Source: JAEUMD01 sp044222395 (lineage in GTDB: Bacteria; Pseudomonadota; Alphaproteobacteria; Rhizobiales; Hyphomicrobiaceae). Taken from it: a stretch of DNA of 64,000 nucleotides. Below the pieces are notes generated by a model. The model did not search any database. It was not told the DNA's origin and was given only the letters and a program-made list of their open reading frames with translations. Both the position numbers and the translations under genes were made by a program. Positions 8,381 to 17,620 of the stretch are shown piece by piece. Location of the stretch: NCBI GenBank assembly GCA_044222395.1, contig JBGANK010000001.1:145741-209740 (forward strand). The letters are read 5' to 3'. Position 1 is the stretch's first letter. Each line of letters opens with the position of its first letter.

Positions 8381-9511
8381 ATGGCCGAGAAACCAAAACC
8401 ATCGGCGCCACCCATCACATACCGCGATTCCGGCGTCGACATCGACACGGGCAACGCCCTGGTCCAAGCCATCAAACCGTTGGTCAAGGCCACGCGGCGA
8501 CCTGGCGCCGACGCCGACCTGGGCGGCTTCGGCGGACTCTTCGACTTGAAGCGCGCAGGTTTCTCAGACCCGATCCTGGTCGCCGCAAACGATGGCGTCG
8601 GCACCAAGCTCAAGATCGCGATCGAAACCGGCCAGCATGACACGATCGGCATCGACCTCGTCGCCATGTGCGTCAACGACCTCGTCGTCCAAGGCGCCGA
8701 GCCCTTGTTCTTTCTGGATTATTTCGCCTGCGGCAAGCTCGATCTCGGTGTCGCCAAGGCGGTCATCAAGGGCATCGCCGACGGTTGTCGGCAAGCCGGC
8801 GCTGCCTTGATCGGTGGCGAGACGGCCGAAATGCCCGGCATGTATCAGCTGGGCGACTATGATCTTGCCGGCTTTGCGGTCGGCGCCGCCGAGCGTGGCG
8901 AGTTGCTGCCGCGAAACGATATCGCGCTCGGCGATGTGCTGATCGGCCTGCCGTCCTCCGGCGTGCATTCCAATGGTTACTCGCTCGTCCGTCGTCTCGT
9001 CAGAGAGGCGCAGCTTGATTGGCGCGACCCGGCCCCCTTCGCCACCAGCGAGACATTGGCGACCGCCCTGCTGACCCCGACCCGCATCTACGTCAAACCG
9101 ATCCTGGAAGCCCTGCGCGCCACCGAGGGCGGCGGTCCCGACGGCGCCATCAAGGCCCTCTCCCACATCACGGGCGGCGGGCTGTCGGAGAACCTGCCAC
9201 GCGTGCTGCCTGAATCGGTCGCCGCGCGTGTCGATCTCGACAAGCTCGTCGTGCCGCCGGTATTCGGCTGGCTGGCAAGGACCGGCCGCCTCGACGCTGC
9301 GGAAATGCTGCGCACCTTCAACTGCGGCGTCGGCATGATCGTCGTTGCCGATCGCGCCCGGGCGGGTGAGGTCATGGATGCGCTGGCCGAGGCGGGCGAG
9401 ACGCCGATGGTGCTGGGCGAAACGATACCGCCAACCGGCATCAGATCCGACGCCAAGGGCAAGGGTGAAGCTTGGGCTGTGAGCTACACGGGCGCACTCG
9501 CTCTGTCTTGA
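8381..9511 (+). CDS. purM: Phosphoribosylformylglycinamidine cyclo-ligase (AIR synthetase)
   Basis: The 376-residue enzyme makes aminoimidazole ribotide from FGAM and ATP, the fifth step of purine synthesis. The N-terminal glycine-rich region reads NDGVGTKLKIA. It is followed by the conserved CVNDLVVQGAEPLFFLDY and GGETAEMPGMY, and in the C-terminal domain HITGGGLSENLPRVLP. The first about 20 residues, before YRDSGVDIDTGNALV, are a little longer than usual. It lies about 1.4 kb upstream of purN on the same strand, with an MFS gene between them. That arrangement suggests one purine unit with an inserted transporter. Confidence 0.96.
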   Translation: MAEKPKPSAPPITYRDSGVDIDTGNALVQAIKPLVKATRRPGADADLGGFGGLFDLKRAGFSDPILVAANDGVGTKLKIAIETGQHDTIGIDLVAMCVNDLVVQGAEPLFFLDYFACGKLDLGVAKAVIKGIADGCRQAGAALIGGETAEMPGMYQLGDYDLAGFAVGAAERGELLPRNDIALGDVLIGLPSSGVHSNGYSLVRRLVREAQLDWRDPAPFATSETLATALLTPTRIYVKPILEALRATEGGGPDGAIKALSHITGGGLSENLPRVLPESVAARVDLDKLVVPPVFGWLARTGRLDAAEMLRTFNCGVGMIVVADRARAGEVMDALAEAGETPMVLGETIPPTGIRSDAKGKGEAWAVSYTGALALS

Positions 9512-9569
9512 AGCCTCAGTCTTCGATGCGGATCGATCGATTGCTTCAGCTTGGCGGGGCGGTACTGCG

Positions 9570-10817
9570 ATGAGCAAAATGCCGACCCGCACATCCCCAC
9601 ACCAGTCCCCGGGACAGCTCCCGCTCATCGAATTCGTGTCGCTGATCGGCCTGTTGATGGCCATCGTCGCACTCAGCATCGACATCATGCTGCCGACCCT
9701 GCCCGCGATCGCGCGCAGCTTCTCCCTCGCCGATCCGAACGCGCCACAGCTAATCGTAACCAGCTACCTGGGCGGCTTTGCCATTGGCCAGCTGATGTGG
9801 GGTCCTGCATCAGACCGGCTTGGCCGGCGTCCGGTGCTGCTGTTCGGCCTGGCGATCTTTCTCATCGGCGCCGCCGGCGCCCTGACGGTCGATTCCTTTA
9901 CCGCCCTGCTCGCCACGCGCGCATTGCAGGGACTGGGCGCATCCGCACCGCGCGTCATCAGCCTCGCCATCGTCCGCGACAGCTTCAGCGGACGCGAGAT
10001 GGCGCGCATCATGTCGTTCGTGATGATGGTGTTCCTGATCATTCCCATCTTCGCGCCGCTGCTGGGCCAGACACTCGCGCATCAAGGCGGCTGGCGTTCG
10101 ACATTCTATGCGCTGGCCGCATTCGGCCTTGCCGGCTTCGCCTGGGCAGGCACCCGTTTGCCCGAGACGCGGCTGCGTGAAGCGCAGGATCAGGCGCGCA
10201 AGGAATCCGTCCTCGCAAGTTTCAGGAGCGTGATGTCCAATCGCACCACCGTCGGCTACATGATCGCCGCCGGGTTCATGTTCGGCTGCCTGATGTCCTA
10301 CATCTCAAGCGCACAGCAGATCTTCGTCGACGTATTCAAGCTGGGCGATCTCTTTCCGATTGCGTTTGGCGCGATCGCCTCGGTGATGATCCCCTCGACC
10401 TTCACGAACTCGCAGCTCGTCCGGCGCCTCGGCATGCATCGCCTGTCGCACACCGCACTTTTGGGCTTTACCGCCGCATCGGCCGGAATGTGCGCGATGG
10501 CACTTCTCGATCAGCCGCCGATTTGGCCGTTCTGCATCCTGCTTGCGTGCGCATTTTTCTGTTTCGGACTGATCGCGCCCAACTTCAATGCCCTGGCCAT
10601 GGAGCCGCTCACTACCGATTCGGGCGCCGGTTCATCGCTGATCGGTTTCTACACGACCGCCTCGGCCACCGCGATCGGCTGGTTCATCGGCCAGATGTTC
10701 GACGGATCGCTTTTCCCGTTTGCGCTCGGCTTCTTGGTGAGCGCACTCGCCGCACTTGCTACCGTCATTGCCACCGAGGGACCAAGCCGCATGTTCAAGT
10801 CGGGCCCGCCCGATTGA
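9570..10817 (+). CDS. MFS transporter, Bcr/CflA-type drug exporter
   Basis: The 415-residue protein has twelve predicted hydrophobic segments. It carries the Bcr/CflA signatures LSIDIMLPTLPAI in the first helix and GQLMWGPASDRLGRRPVLL in the loop between helices 2 and 3 (MFS motif A). RALQGLGASAPRVISLAIVR in helix 4 corresponds to the motif B/C region. Family members export sulfonamides, bicyclomycin, chloramphenicol or small peptides by proton antiport. The substrate cannot be read from sequence. It lies between purM and purN, 58 bases after purM. Confidence 0.9.
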   Translation: MSKMPTRTSPHQSPGQLPLIEFVSLIGLLMAIVALSIDIMLPTLPAIARSFSLADPNAPQLIVTSYLGGFAIGQLMWGPASDRLGRRPVLLFGLAIFLIGAAGALTVDSFTALLATRALQGLGASAPRVISLAIVRDSFSGREMARIMSFVMMVFLIIPIFAPLLGQTLAHQGGWRSTFYALAAFGLAGFAWAGTRLPETRLREAQDQARKESVLASFRSVMSNRTTVGYMIAAGFMFGCLMSYISSAQQIFVDVFKLGDLFPIAFGAIASVMIPSTFTNSQLVRRLGMHRLSHTALLGFTAASAGMCAMALLDQPPIWPFCILLACAFFCFGLIAPNFNALAMEPLTTDSGAGSSLIGFYTTASATAIGWFIGQMFDGSLFPFALGFLVSALAALATVIATEGPSRMFKSGPPD

Positions 10818-10904
10818 AGCCGGGCACGCTTCCGTGCACAGGCTTGTGAAGCAGCAGAAGACGAAACTCTTTGCAGCCGCCATGAAACGCCGTAATCACG
10901 ACTC

Positions 10905-11564
10905 ATGAACCGGAAAATACGCGTCGGCATTCTCATTTCGGGCCGCGGCTCCAACATGGTCGCGTTGATCGACGCTGCCCGCGCTGTCGACTATCCCGCC
11001 GAGATCGCCGTCGTCGTTTCCAACCGCCCCAACGCGGGCGGCCTCGCCCTGGCACAGCGGGCCGGCATCCCCACCGTCGTCATCGACCACAAGGACTATG
11101 CGACGCGCATGGCATTCGAGGCCAAGCTGCATCAGGCGCTGATGGACGCTCATGTCGATCTCGTCTGCAACGCCGGCTTCATGCGAATGCTGACCGGCGG
11201 CTTCGTCGATCGCTGGAAGAACCGCCAGCTCAACATTCATCCCTCGCTGCTGCCGGCCTTCCCGGGACTCGACACACATGAGCGCGCCTTGCGCGACGGC
11301 GTCCGAATCCACGGCTGCACCGTGCATTTCGTTCGATTGGAAATGGATACCGGGCCGATCATCGCCCAGGCCGCTGTCGTCGTGGAGCCCGGCGACACGC
11401 CGGACACTCTGGCCGCTCGCGTGCTCCAGGCCGAGCACAAGCTCTATCCGCATGCGCTGCGGCTGGTGGCGTCAGGAGCCGTGCGTGTCAGCGACGACGA
11501 ACTGCGCTTTGCCCCGCCGACAGACACGCCCGCACCGCTCTACAGTCCGCCGCTTCGCCCCTGA
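10905..11564 (+). CDS. purN: Phosphoribosylglycinamide formyltransferase (GAR transformylase)
   Basis: The 219-residue enzyme transfers a formyl group from 10-formyltetrahydrofolate to GAR, the third step of purine synthesis. It shows VGILISGRGSNMVALIDA at the N-terminus. The catalytic block is NIHPSLLPAFPGLDTHERAL, with the Asn and His of the active site. HGCTVHFVRLEMDTGPII, carrying the essential Asp, follows. Length and order are normal. It is transcribed in the same direction as purM, 87 bases after the MFS gene. Confidence 0.96.
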   Translation: MNRKIRVGILISGRGSNMVALIDAARAVDYPAEIAVVVSNRPNAGGLALAQRAGIPTVVIDHKDYATRMAFEAKLHQALMDAHVDLVCNAGFMRMLTGGFVDRWKNRQLNIHPSLLPAFPGLDTHERALRDGVRIHGCTVHFVRLEMDTGPIIAQAAVVVEPGDTPDTLAARVLQAEHKLYPHALRLVASGAVRVSDDELRFAPPTDTPAPLYSPPLRP

Positions 11565-12041
11565 ATCGCGACTGTGCGCCTCTGAATTTCCAGTTTGAAG
11601 ACTTTGCCCGCCAACAATATCTGAGGCGGTTGCTTGGGATTAAATCCGGTGCGGCAAGTAGCACGACGTATTCCGTCGAATTAACCAGACCCCATAGTTG
11701 CCATCGCCTACCCGAAGCCGCACAGTTAACGAAGGCGCCGTGGCCAAATCGCCCGGCTCCACTTGAAATGCTGCGTCAGCTTGACCGATTGGATGGACAC
11801 CTCGCGATCGCGGGTGATACGTGACCGTTGTCATCGATATACCTCCGGCACCTCCGCACCACGACCTGCGCGCCAGAGGCACGTTTGAAGTCGCCACAAA
11901 GAGCGGTCGATGATGGCAGGGCATCCAAGGGGCGGCCGGTTCGGTCGGTGGACTTGATCGAGCAGGCCACGCAGAAGGTGAATTCGTCCGCATTGGCGCT
12001 GCGGCCGTTGCACGCCGCGCGCGACTTGGAGGCTAAGGCAC
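11565..12041. other. Intergenic region upstream of the P450 gene
   Basis: This 477-base gap has no reading frame with family resemblance. A good ribosome binding site (GGAGG, nine bases before the ATG) sits at its right end and fixes the P450 start. No clear promoter, terminator or repeat was recognised. Confidence 0.4.
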
Positions 12042-13403
12042 ATGAACGCCGTTGCAGCACATGCCCAGCAGCTTGGTGAAGAACAGAGCGTCTGGTTCAA
12101 GCTGACGCCGCTGCTCAAGGGCAACACCGACAATCCCATGAAGATCATGCTGCTGATGGCGGAGCGCTACGGCCCCGTCATCCCGGTCAACATGGGCTCC
12201 GAGCGCGTCGTGCTCATCACCGAGCCGGAGCTGTTCAAGCACGTGCTGGTCTCCAAGGCCGACAACTACATCAAGTATTTCGACGGCCTAAAGCCGATCT
12301 TCGGCAAGTCGATGATCACCAACGACGGCGCGCTCTGGCAGAAGATCCGCATGCCGCAGCAGCCCGCTTTCCACCCCGACGCCTTTGCCGACTACATCCC
12401 CTACTTCACTGCCGCCATCAAACAGAAGATGGAGCAGTGGGGCGAGTATGCGAAGTCGGGCGAGACCTTCGAGATGGTCGAGCAGACTTGGACGCTCGCC
12501 GCCGACATGATCTGCAAGGCACTATTCGATCGCGACATGCCGTTCAATCCGCACGTCGTCTTCAAATACGTGAAGACCTACACCGACGTGCAGGAACACA
12601 AGGGTATCCGCGAGAAGAAGAAGTCGGGTGACGCCTACGAGCCAACCGAGTTCGATGCCGCAAAGGCGGTGCAGGCGTGGGCTGCCGTGCCACCCGCCGT
12701 AATCGCTGCAGATCCTCGCGATCACCGCGAGAAGACGTTGCTCAAGATCATCGAGGCCTGCGTCGCCGATCCCAAGATCCCCGAATTCGACCAGCAGCAG
12801 GCGATCGACGAGATCAAGCAGTACCTGTGGGCCGGCACCGAGACGACCGCGCTCACCCTCGCCTGGGCCCTCTATCTCTTGTCGATCCACCCGGAAGCCG
12901 CTGAGCGCGTCATCAAGGAGAGCGAGGAGGTTCTGGGCGACCGCGAGCCGACCGCGGCAGACTACACGAGCCTTGTCTACACGCGCTCGGTGATCCAGGA
13001 GACGATGCGCCTATATCCGCCGGTGTGGGGCCTCATTCGCGTTGCCGCAAAGGATGATGTCATCGGCGGCAAGGAGATCAAGGCCGGCGACCGCATCGTG
13101 CTGTTCGGCTATTCCGCCCATCACAACGCGCGCTTCTGGGACGAGCCAGAAGAGTTCCGTCCCGAGCGCTGGATGGACAAGTCGGCCAAGCGCCAGGTGA
13201 AGTACTCCTACATCCCCTTCGGCGCCGGCAAGAGGTCGTGCATCGGCGGCGCAATGAGCCAGGTCGAGAACACGCTGGCACTTGCCCTATTGCTGCGCCG
13301 CTTCAAACCCGAATACGTCGGACCTAATCCAGCTGGCATCAATGCAACCGTGACGCTGACCCCCAAGGGCGGCCTCATGTTCCGAATGCACGAGCTCGGC
13401 TGA
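12042..13403 (+). CDS. Cytochrome P450
   Basis: The 453-residue haem-thiolate monooxygenase has the full set of P450 signatures. The I-helix is YLWAGTETTALTLAW (A/G-G-x-[DE]-T-T type), the K-helix ExxR is in IQETMRLYPP, and the haem-ligand loop is IPFGAGKRSCIGGAMSQVE with the proximal Cys. No N-terminal membrane anchor or fused reductase is present, so it should be a soluble class I enzyme needing a separate ferredoxin and reductase. None is adjacent. The overall look is closer to the CYP4/CYP102-like clade than to camphor P450s. The substrate is unknown, with fatty acid or hydrocarbon hydroxylation a guess. Confidence 0.95.
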   Translation: MNAVAAHAQQLGEEQSVWFKLTPLLKGNTDNPMKIMLLMAERYGPVIPVNMGSERVVLITEPELFKHVLVSKADNYIKYFDGLKPIFGKSMITNDGALWQKIRMPQQPAFHPDAFADYIPYFTAAIKQKMEQWGEYAKSGETFEMVEQTWTLAADMICKALFDRDMPFNPHVVFKYVKTYTDVQEHKGIREKKKSGDAYEPTEFDAAKAVQAWAAVPPAVIAADPRDHREKTLLKIIEACVADPKIPEFDQQQAIDEIKQYLWAGTETTALTLAWALYLLSIHPEAAERVIKESEEVLGDREPTAADYTSLVYTRSVIQETMRLYPPVWGLIRVAAKDDVIGGKEIKAGDRIVLFGYSAHHNARFWDEPEEFRPERWMDKSAKRQVKYSYIPFGAGKRSCIGGAMSQVENTLALALLLRRFKPEYVGPNPAGINATVTLTPKGGLMFRMHELG

Positions 13404-13777
13404 TCGCGTGAACTGTAGCGCAAAGCTTTGCTGAGCATTGCAGCCGGCGTGGCCATGGTGTGGGAGAAAAGCTGGTCCGCCAGCGGTCGCTCTACGTTCG
13501 CGGCCGTTTCGAAACCGTACCCTCACAACACAAGCAGCCCCCCGAGATCTGTTCCGGCGATTTTCATGATTCGCATTTGCCGATGCCCGGCCACATTTGC
13601 TCAGGAATATTGTCGGCTGATAGGATCGCGACAGCCACACAACCCACATGAAATGGCCTACCGTGATCATACCGCGAATTGATACGGATCTCGATTGCAG
13701 CACGCTGAACTCCGGCACACGCAGCCACGCAGCGGGCGATCTGCCATGAGGCTCAAACTCGATTTGGATTGCAGCAG
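13404..13777. other. Intergenic region between the P450 gene and the MCE transporter operon
   Basis: About 370 bases with no supported reading frame. It must hold the promoter of the downstream three-gene transporter operon, but no clear -35/-10 pair or terminator was recognised. Confidence 0.35.
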
Positions 13778-14932
13778 ATGACGGCAACCCCGCCGGCCAG
13801 CACAGCTCCGACATTGGTCGCCGAACGCGACGGCGGCGGGCTGCGTCTGCGCGCCGGAGGAAGCTGGATCGTTGCGCACGTCGACGAGATGGAAAAGCTC
13901 ATCTCGAATGTCTCCGCCACGGTCAAGGGGACCGACGTCGCCGCTCTCGACTTGAGCGAGGTCGGCGCGCTTGACACCTTTGGATCGCTCATCCTCCTGC
14001 GTCTCACGCGCCCGGCGCAGGACGCCGGCAAGCCTAAGACGCAACTCGTGCTGCGCGAGAACATGCGGCCGCTGCTGCAGGAGGTGCACGAGTCCTCAGC
14101 CTCTGCACCCCCAGCGCCAGCCAGACGAAGCCGCATCGTCGACTACTTCGAGTCGATCGGCCGCGGCACAGTGAACTTATGGCGCGACCTCATCGCCTTT
14201 GCCGAAATGCTGGGAGCTTTGTGCGCGGCCCTCCTGCGGATCGTCTTCAAGCCCACACGCTTTCGCCTGACATCCGCCGTGCATCAGCTCGACCGCGTCG
14301 CCTGGCAGGCCGTCCCCATCATCCTGCTCATCACGTTCCTGATCGGCGGCATCATCGCCCAGCAGGGCTTCTTCCATTTTCGCAAGTTCGGCGCCGATGC
14401 CTACGTGGTCGACATGGTCGGCATCCTCGTGCTGCGCGAGATCGGCGTCCTGATCGTCGCCATCATGGTGGCTGGCCGCTCCGGCAGTTCATACACCGCC
14501 GAATTGGGTTCGATGAAGATGCGCGAAGAGATCGACGCACTTCAGACAATGGGCCTCGATCCCATCGAGGTGCTGGTGCTGCCGCGCATGGTCGCGCTCG
14601 TCATCGCCCTGCCGATCCTGACCTTCCTTGGCTCGATCTCAGCACTCTACGGCGCCGAGCTTGTTGCATGGTTCTATGGCGGCATGAGCCCGGAGATATT
14701 CCTGTCGAGGCTGCACGAGGCGATCTCGCTTACGCATTTCAAGGTCGGCATGATCAAGGCGCCATTCATGGCGCTCGTCATCGGCATCGTCGCCTGCACC
14801 CAGGGGATGCGCGTCAAAGGCAGCGCCGAGTCGCTCGGACTTCAGACCACCGCCTCCGTGGTCAAGGCCATCTTTCTCGTCATCGTCCTCGACGGCCTGT
14901 TCGCCATCTTCTTCGCCGCCATCGATATGTGA
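13778..14932 (+). CDS. MlaE-type ABC permease with N-terminal STAS domain
   Basis: The 384-residue protein joins an STAS-like domain (residues about 10-105, with VAALDLSEVGALDTFGSLILLRL) to an MlaE/YrbE permease. The permease shows VDMVGILVLREIGVLIVAIM, GRSGSSYTAELGSMKMREEIDAL and LDPIEVLVLPRMVAL, all hallmark blocks. Family members form the inner-membrane core of MCE transporters that move phospholipids between the two membranes. The STAS part corresponds to the separate MlaB subunit elsewhere. The ATG at 13778 is preferred over a TTG nine bases upstream. The stop is three bases before the ATPase gene's ATG. Confidence 0.9.
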   Translation: MTATPPASTAPTLVAERDGGGLRLRAGGSWIVAHVDEMEKLISNVSATVKGTDVAALDLSEVGALDTFGSLILLRLTRPAQDAGKPKTQLVLRENMRPLLQEVHESSASAPPAPARRSRIVDYFESIGRGTVNLWRDLIAFAEMLGALCAALLRIVFKPTRFRLTSAVHQLDRVAWQAVPIILLITFLIGGIIAQQGFFHFRKFGADAYVVDMVGILVLREIGVLIVAIMVAGRSGSSYTAELGSMKMREEIDALQTMGLDPIEVLVLPRMVALVIALPILTFLGSISALYGAELVAWFYGGMSPEIFLSRLHEAISLTHFKVGMIKAPFMALVIGIVACTQGMRVKGSAESLGLQTTASVVKAIFLVIVLDGLFAIFFAAIDM

Positions 14933-14935
14933 GCC

Positions 14936-15718
14936 ATGACAATCGAGCCCGTCATACGCATCAAGGACCTGGTTGTCGGCTTCGGTGATCGCACCGTGCT
15001 CGATCACGTCACGGTCGACGTCAAGCGCGGCGAGATCTTCGGATTCGTCGGCGGCTCAGGCAGCGGCAAGTCCGTGCTACTGAGAACCGTCATCGGCTTG
15101 ATCCGCCCGCGCAGCGGCACCATCGAGGTCCTCGGACAGCAGCTAACCGGCGCCACCCTTCGGCAACGGCGCGCCATCGAACGCAGGTGGGGCGTTCTCT
15201 TCCAGCAGGGCGCTCTGTTCTCGTCCCTGAGTGTGATCGAGAACGTGGAATTCCCGATGCGTGAGTTCCTCGACCTCTCCCCGCGCCTCATGAACGACAT
15301 GGCGCGCATGAAGCTGCAGATGGTCGGGCTCAATCCTAAGGACCACGACAAATTGCCTTCGGCGCTTTCGGGAGGAATGGTCAAGCGCGCTGCACTGGCA
15401 CGCGCGCTCGCCATGGACCCCGAGCTGGTGTTCCTCGACGAGCCGACCTCCGGCCTCGATCCGATTTCGGCCGGCGAGTTCGACACGCTGATCAGAACGC
15501 TCCAGCAGACCTTGGGGCTGACGGTTTTCATGATCACGCACGATCTTGAAAGCCTGCACACCGTCTGCGATCGCGTCGGCGTACTTGCCGATGGCAAAGT
15601 CGTTGCCGCCGGGTCTATCGATGAAATCCTGAAGTCACCGCATCCCTGGGTCACGCAATATTTCCAGGGTCGGCGCGCCTCCGCATTGGCCAGAAACGTC
15701 CTGAACACAGCAGGTTGA
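14936..15718 (+). CDS. MlaF-type ABC transporter ATP-binding protein
   Basis: The 260-residue ATPase powers the MCE lipid transporter encoded around it. Walker A is GGSGSGKSVLLRTVIGL, the signature is LSGGMVKRAALARALAMD, Walker B is LVFLDEPTSGLDPIS, and the switch histidine is in MITHDLES. The signature form LSGGMxKRxxLARA is typical of MlaF-type ATPases. It sits between permease and MCE genes with almost no spacing, so the three should be one transcript. Confidence 0.93.
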   Translation: MTIEPVIRIKDLVVGFGDRTVLDHVTVDVKRGEIFGFVGGSGSGKSVLLRTVIGLIRPRSGTIEVLGQQLTGATLRQRRAIERRWGVLFQQGALFSSLSVIENVEFPMREFLDLSPRLMNDMARMKLQMVGLNPKDHDKLPSALSGGMVKRAALARALAMDPELVFLDEPTSGLDPISAGEFDTLIRTLQQTLGLTVFMITHDLESLHTVCDRVGVLADGKVVAAGSIDEILKSPHPWVTQYFQGRRASALARNVLNTAG

Positions 15719-15727
15719 GTGCAGATC

Positions 15728-16891
15728 ATGGAAACACGGGCTCGTTATGCGCTGATTGGCTTGTTCACCATCGCCGTCGTGCTGGCAGGATTCGCATTCG
15801 TCTACTGGATCCAGAACACCGGCGGCCTCGGCCAGCGAACTAACTACCGCGTCCGCTTCGAGGGGTCGGTGTCCGGACTTCTCGTCGGCTCCAATGTCCT
15901 GTTCAACGGCACGCGCATCGGCGAGGTCACCGCTCTGCAATTGGACCCGGCCAATCCCCGGATCGTCATGGCGACGATCGCGGTTGATCCATTGGCGCCC
16001 GTCAAGACGGATACCGCCGTCGGCATGGACTTCCAGGGCTTGACCGGAGCGCCCGTCGTGGTGCTGAACGGCGGCAGCCCCGATGCGGCTTCACCAAAAT
16101 CCAGCGATGGCCTACCGCCGCTGCTCGATGCCGGGCCAAATGCCGGTCAGACGCTGACCCAGTCGGCAACCAGCACATTGCGCCGCGTTGACGCCATCAT
16201 CTCCGATAACGCCAAGCCGCTCCAGAAGACCATGGAGAATGTCAGCACATTCACGGAAGTCCTGTCGCGCAACTCCAACCGCATCGACGGCATCCTCGCC
16301 GGCCTGGAACGCATGACCGGCGGCGCCAGCGGCGGCGCTGTTCCGATCTATTCCTTCACACTGCCCGCCGATGCGCCCTCATGCACCGAGGCCGCCGACC
16401 TGCAAATCGTTGTTCCGGAGCCCGGTGCCTTGATCGGCTTCAGCACCAACAAGATTCCCGTGCAGGGAGTGCTCGCCGATCCGCGCGCCTTCGACAAGGC
16501 CCAACTTGCCGACACCATGCCGGCGCTGGTTCACGCCAAGATCGTCGAGGCACTCGAGAATTCTCGATGCTTCCGTTCTGTCACACGCAACATTGACGGC
16601 GTCCAATCCGACATTCGCTTGGCCGTCGACATCCGCAACTTCACGGTCACCACGGAACCGCAGCCGGTTGCCAACCTCGATATTTCAGTCAAGGCCATTG
16701 CTGAAGGTGGCAAGATCATCGCCACCAATGTATTCCGGGAGACTTCGCCGCTTCAGGCCGTCAACGCCGTCAGCGCCTCTGCCGCCCTCAACGATGCATT
16801 CGGAAAAATGATCCGCAAACTCACGCCGTGGCTTATCGAAGCGGCGGCCAAGTACGAGAAGCCGCCGCCCGAGCCGAAGCTGCCGCCGTGA
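15728..16891 (+). CDS. MCE (MlaD-like) protein fused to an ABC transport auxiliary domain
   Basis: The 387-residue protein starts with a membrane anchor (ALIGLFTIAVVLAGFAFVYWI). An MCE domain follows at residues about 35-115 (VRFEGSVSGLLVGSNVLFNG, DFQGLTGAPVVVLNGG), as in MlaD. After a linker, residues about 200-375 resemble the PqiC-like ABC-transport auxiliary domain that is usually a separate outer-membrane lipoprotein. Supporting segments are VPEPGALIGFSTNKIPVQG and LADTMPALVHAKIVEALE. It likely bridges periplasmic lipid transport. The ATG at 15728 is preferred to a GTG at 15719. It ends in a Pro-rich tail. The auxiliary-domain call is weaker than the MCE call. Confidence 0.85.
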   Translation: METRARYALIGLFTIAVVLAGFAFVYWIQNTGGLGQRTNYRVRFEGSVSGLLVGSNVLFNGTRIGEVTALQLDPANPRIVMATIAVDPLAPVKTDTAVGMDFQGLTGAPVVVLNGGSPDAASPKSSDGLPPLLDAGPNAGQTLTQSATSTLRRVDAIISDNAKPLQKTMENVSTFTEVLSRNSNRIDGILAGLERMTGGASGGAVPIYSFTLPADAPSCTEAADLQIVVPEPGALIGFSTNKIPVQGVLADPRAFDKAQLADTMPALVHAKIVEALENSRCFRSVTRNIDGVQSDIRLAVDIRNFTVTTEPQPVANLDISVKAIAEGGKIIATNVFRETSPLQAVNAVSASAALNDAFGKMIRKLTPWLIEAAAKYEKPPPEPKLPP

Positions 16892-16920
16892 CGGGATTGT
16901 CGCCGCTCCAACCAGAGCGA

Positions 16921-17053
16921 TTCAGGAATTCGCGGAATCACCACTACATGGCCGGACTTGAGCCGGCCATCCAGAACACGGCGGTGAATGCAGTGAAACC
17001 GGATGGCCGTGTCAAGCACCGCCATGACATGAAGAGCGACGGTGTTGCCACTC
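16921..17053 (-). repeat. Dispersed intergenic repeat, family A, copy 1
   Basis: On the minus strand this stretch reads GTGGCAACACCGTCGC, then CTTGACACGGCCATCC, then a GATGGCCGGCTCAAGTCCGG block, and ends GAATTCCTGAATC. It aligns over its length, by eye at roughly three quarters identity, with 31507-31640 read on the plus strand. It contains imperfect inverted repeats around GGCCATCC and GGATGGCC. It lies between the converging MCE and cytochrome c genes. Confidence 0.7.
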
Positions 17054-17079
17054 AATGCTGAACCGCTCCAGCGACGTGA

Positions 17080-17514
17080 CTACGGCCCCTGCAGCGACCG
17101 CAGGTATTCGACCAGTGCGCCGACCCTCGTCCGCGCCACTTCGGTCTGATGCAGAACGCCGAAAGGCTTGGCCCAGGACGGCATGTCGGTCGAGCCGTGG
17201 CCCAGCACGCCACCGCCCGTGCGGATGACGTCCGCAACCTTGGCTGCCGGGTAGACGCCCCCATTGCCGGCGCTGAGACGCGTGAGGTTCGTCGGCGCCG
17301 GCTTGGTCTTGCCAGCGTCGGGACCATCGCCCTTGGCTTCCGCGCCATGGCAGGCAGCGCAATGCGCCAGGTAGAGACCCCTGCCACTCTCGCTCTCGGA
17401 CGATGTCTCGGCCTTGTCCGTAGCGCGGTGCCGCACGTCCTCGGCAGCCTCAGCTGCAAAGACCGCGATAAGAACGGTGATCCCGAGAACCCCAGCAATC
17501 CGCCATGTCTTCAT
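17080..17514 (-). CDS. Secreted monohaem c-type cytochrome
   Basis: The 144-residue protein has a signal peptide (MKTWRIAGVLGITVLIAVFAAEAAE) and one haem site CAACHG in GRGLYLAHCAACHGAEAKGD. A distal Met probably lies in GHGSTDMPSWAKPFG. It should be periplasmic and carry electrons as a class I cytochrome c. The start at 17514 is fixed by GGAAGAAG just upstream, and a longer frame overlaps ndk without family match. It follows ndk on the same strand at about 100 bases. The Thr/Glu/Ser-rich segment after the signal peptide looks like a flexible linker. Confidence 0.88.
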   Translation of the reverse strand: MKTWRIAGVLGITVLIAVFAAEAAEDVRHRATDKAETSSESESGRGLYLAHCAACHGAEAKGDGPDAGKTKPAPTNLTRLSAGNGGVYPAAKVADVIRTGGGVLGHGSTDMPSWAKPFGVLHQTEVARTRVGALVEYLRSLQGP

Positions 17515-17620
17515 CAGATCTTCTTCCGGAGCGCAGCAGTCTTGCCAAGTAGCGTTCTGGCCGTGGCGGCGCCACTCTGCGTCGCGGCCTCCGTAGGCGT
17601 CCAGACAAACCAGCGTCAAT

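Noticed and set aside
7486..8640. A 384-codon plus-strand frame overlapping the DUF2066 gene and the start of purM
   Set aside because: It spans two well-supported genes in other frames and has no recognisable domain.
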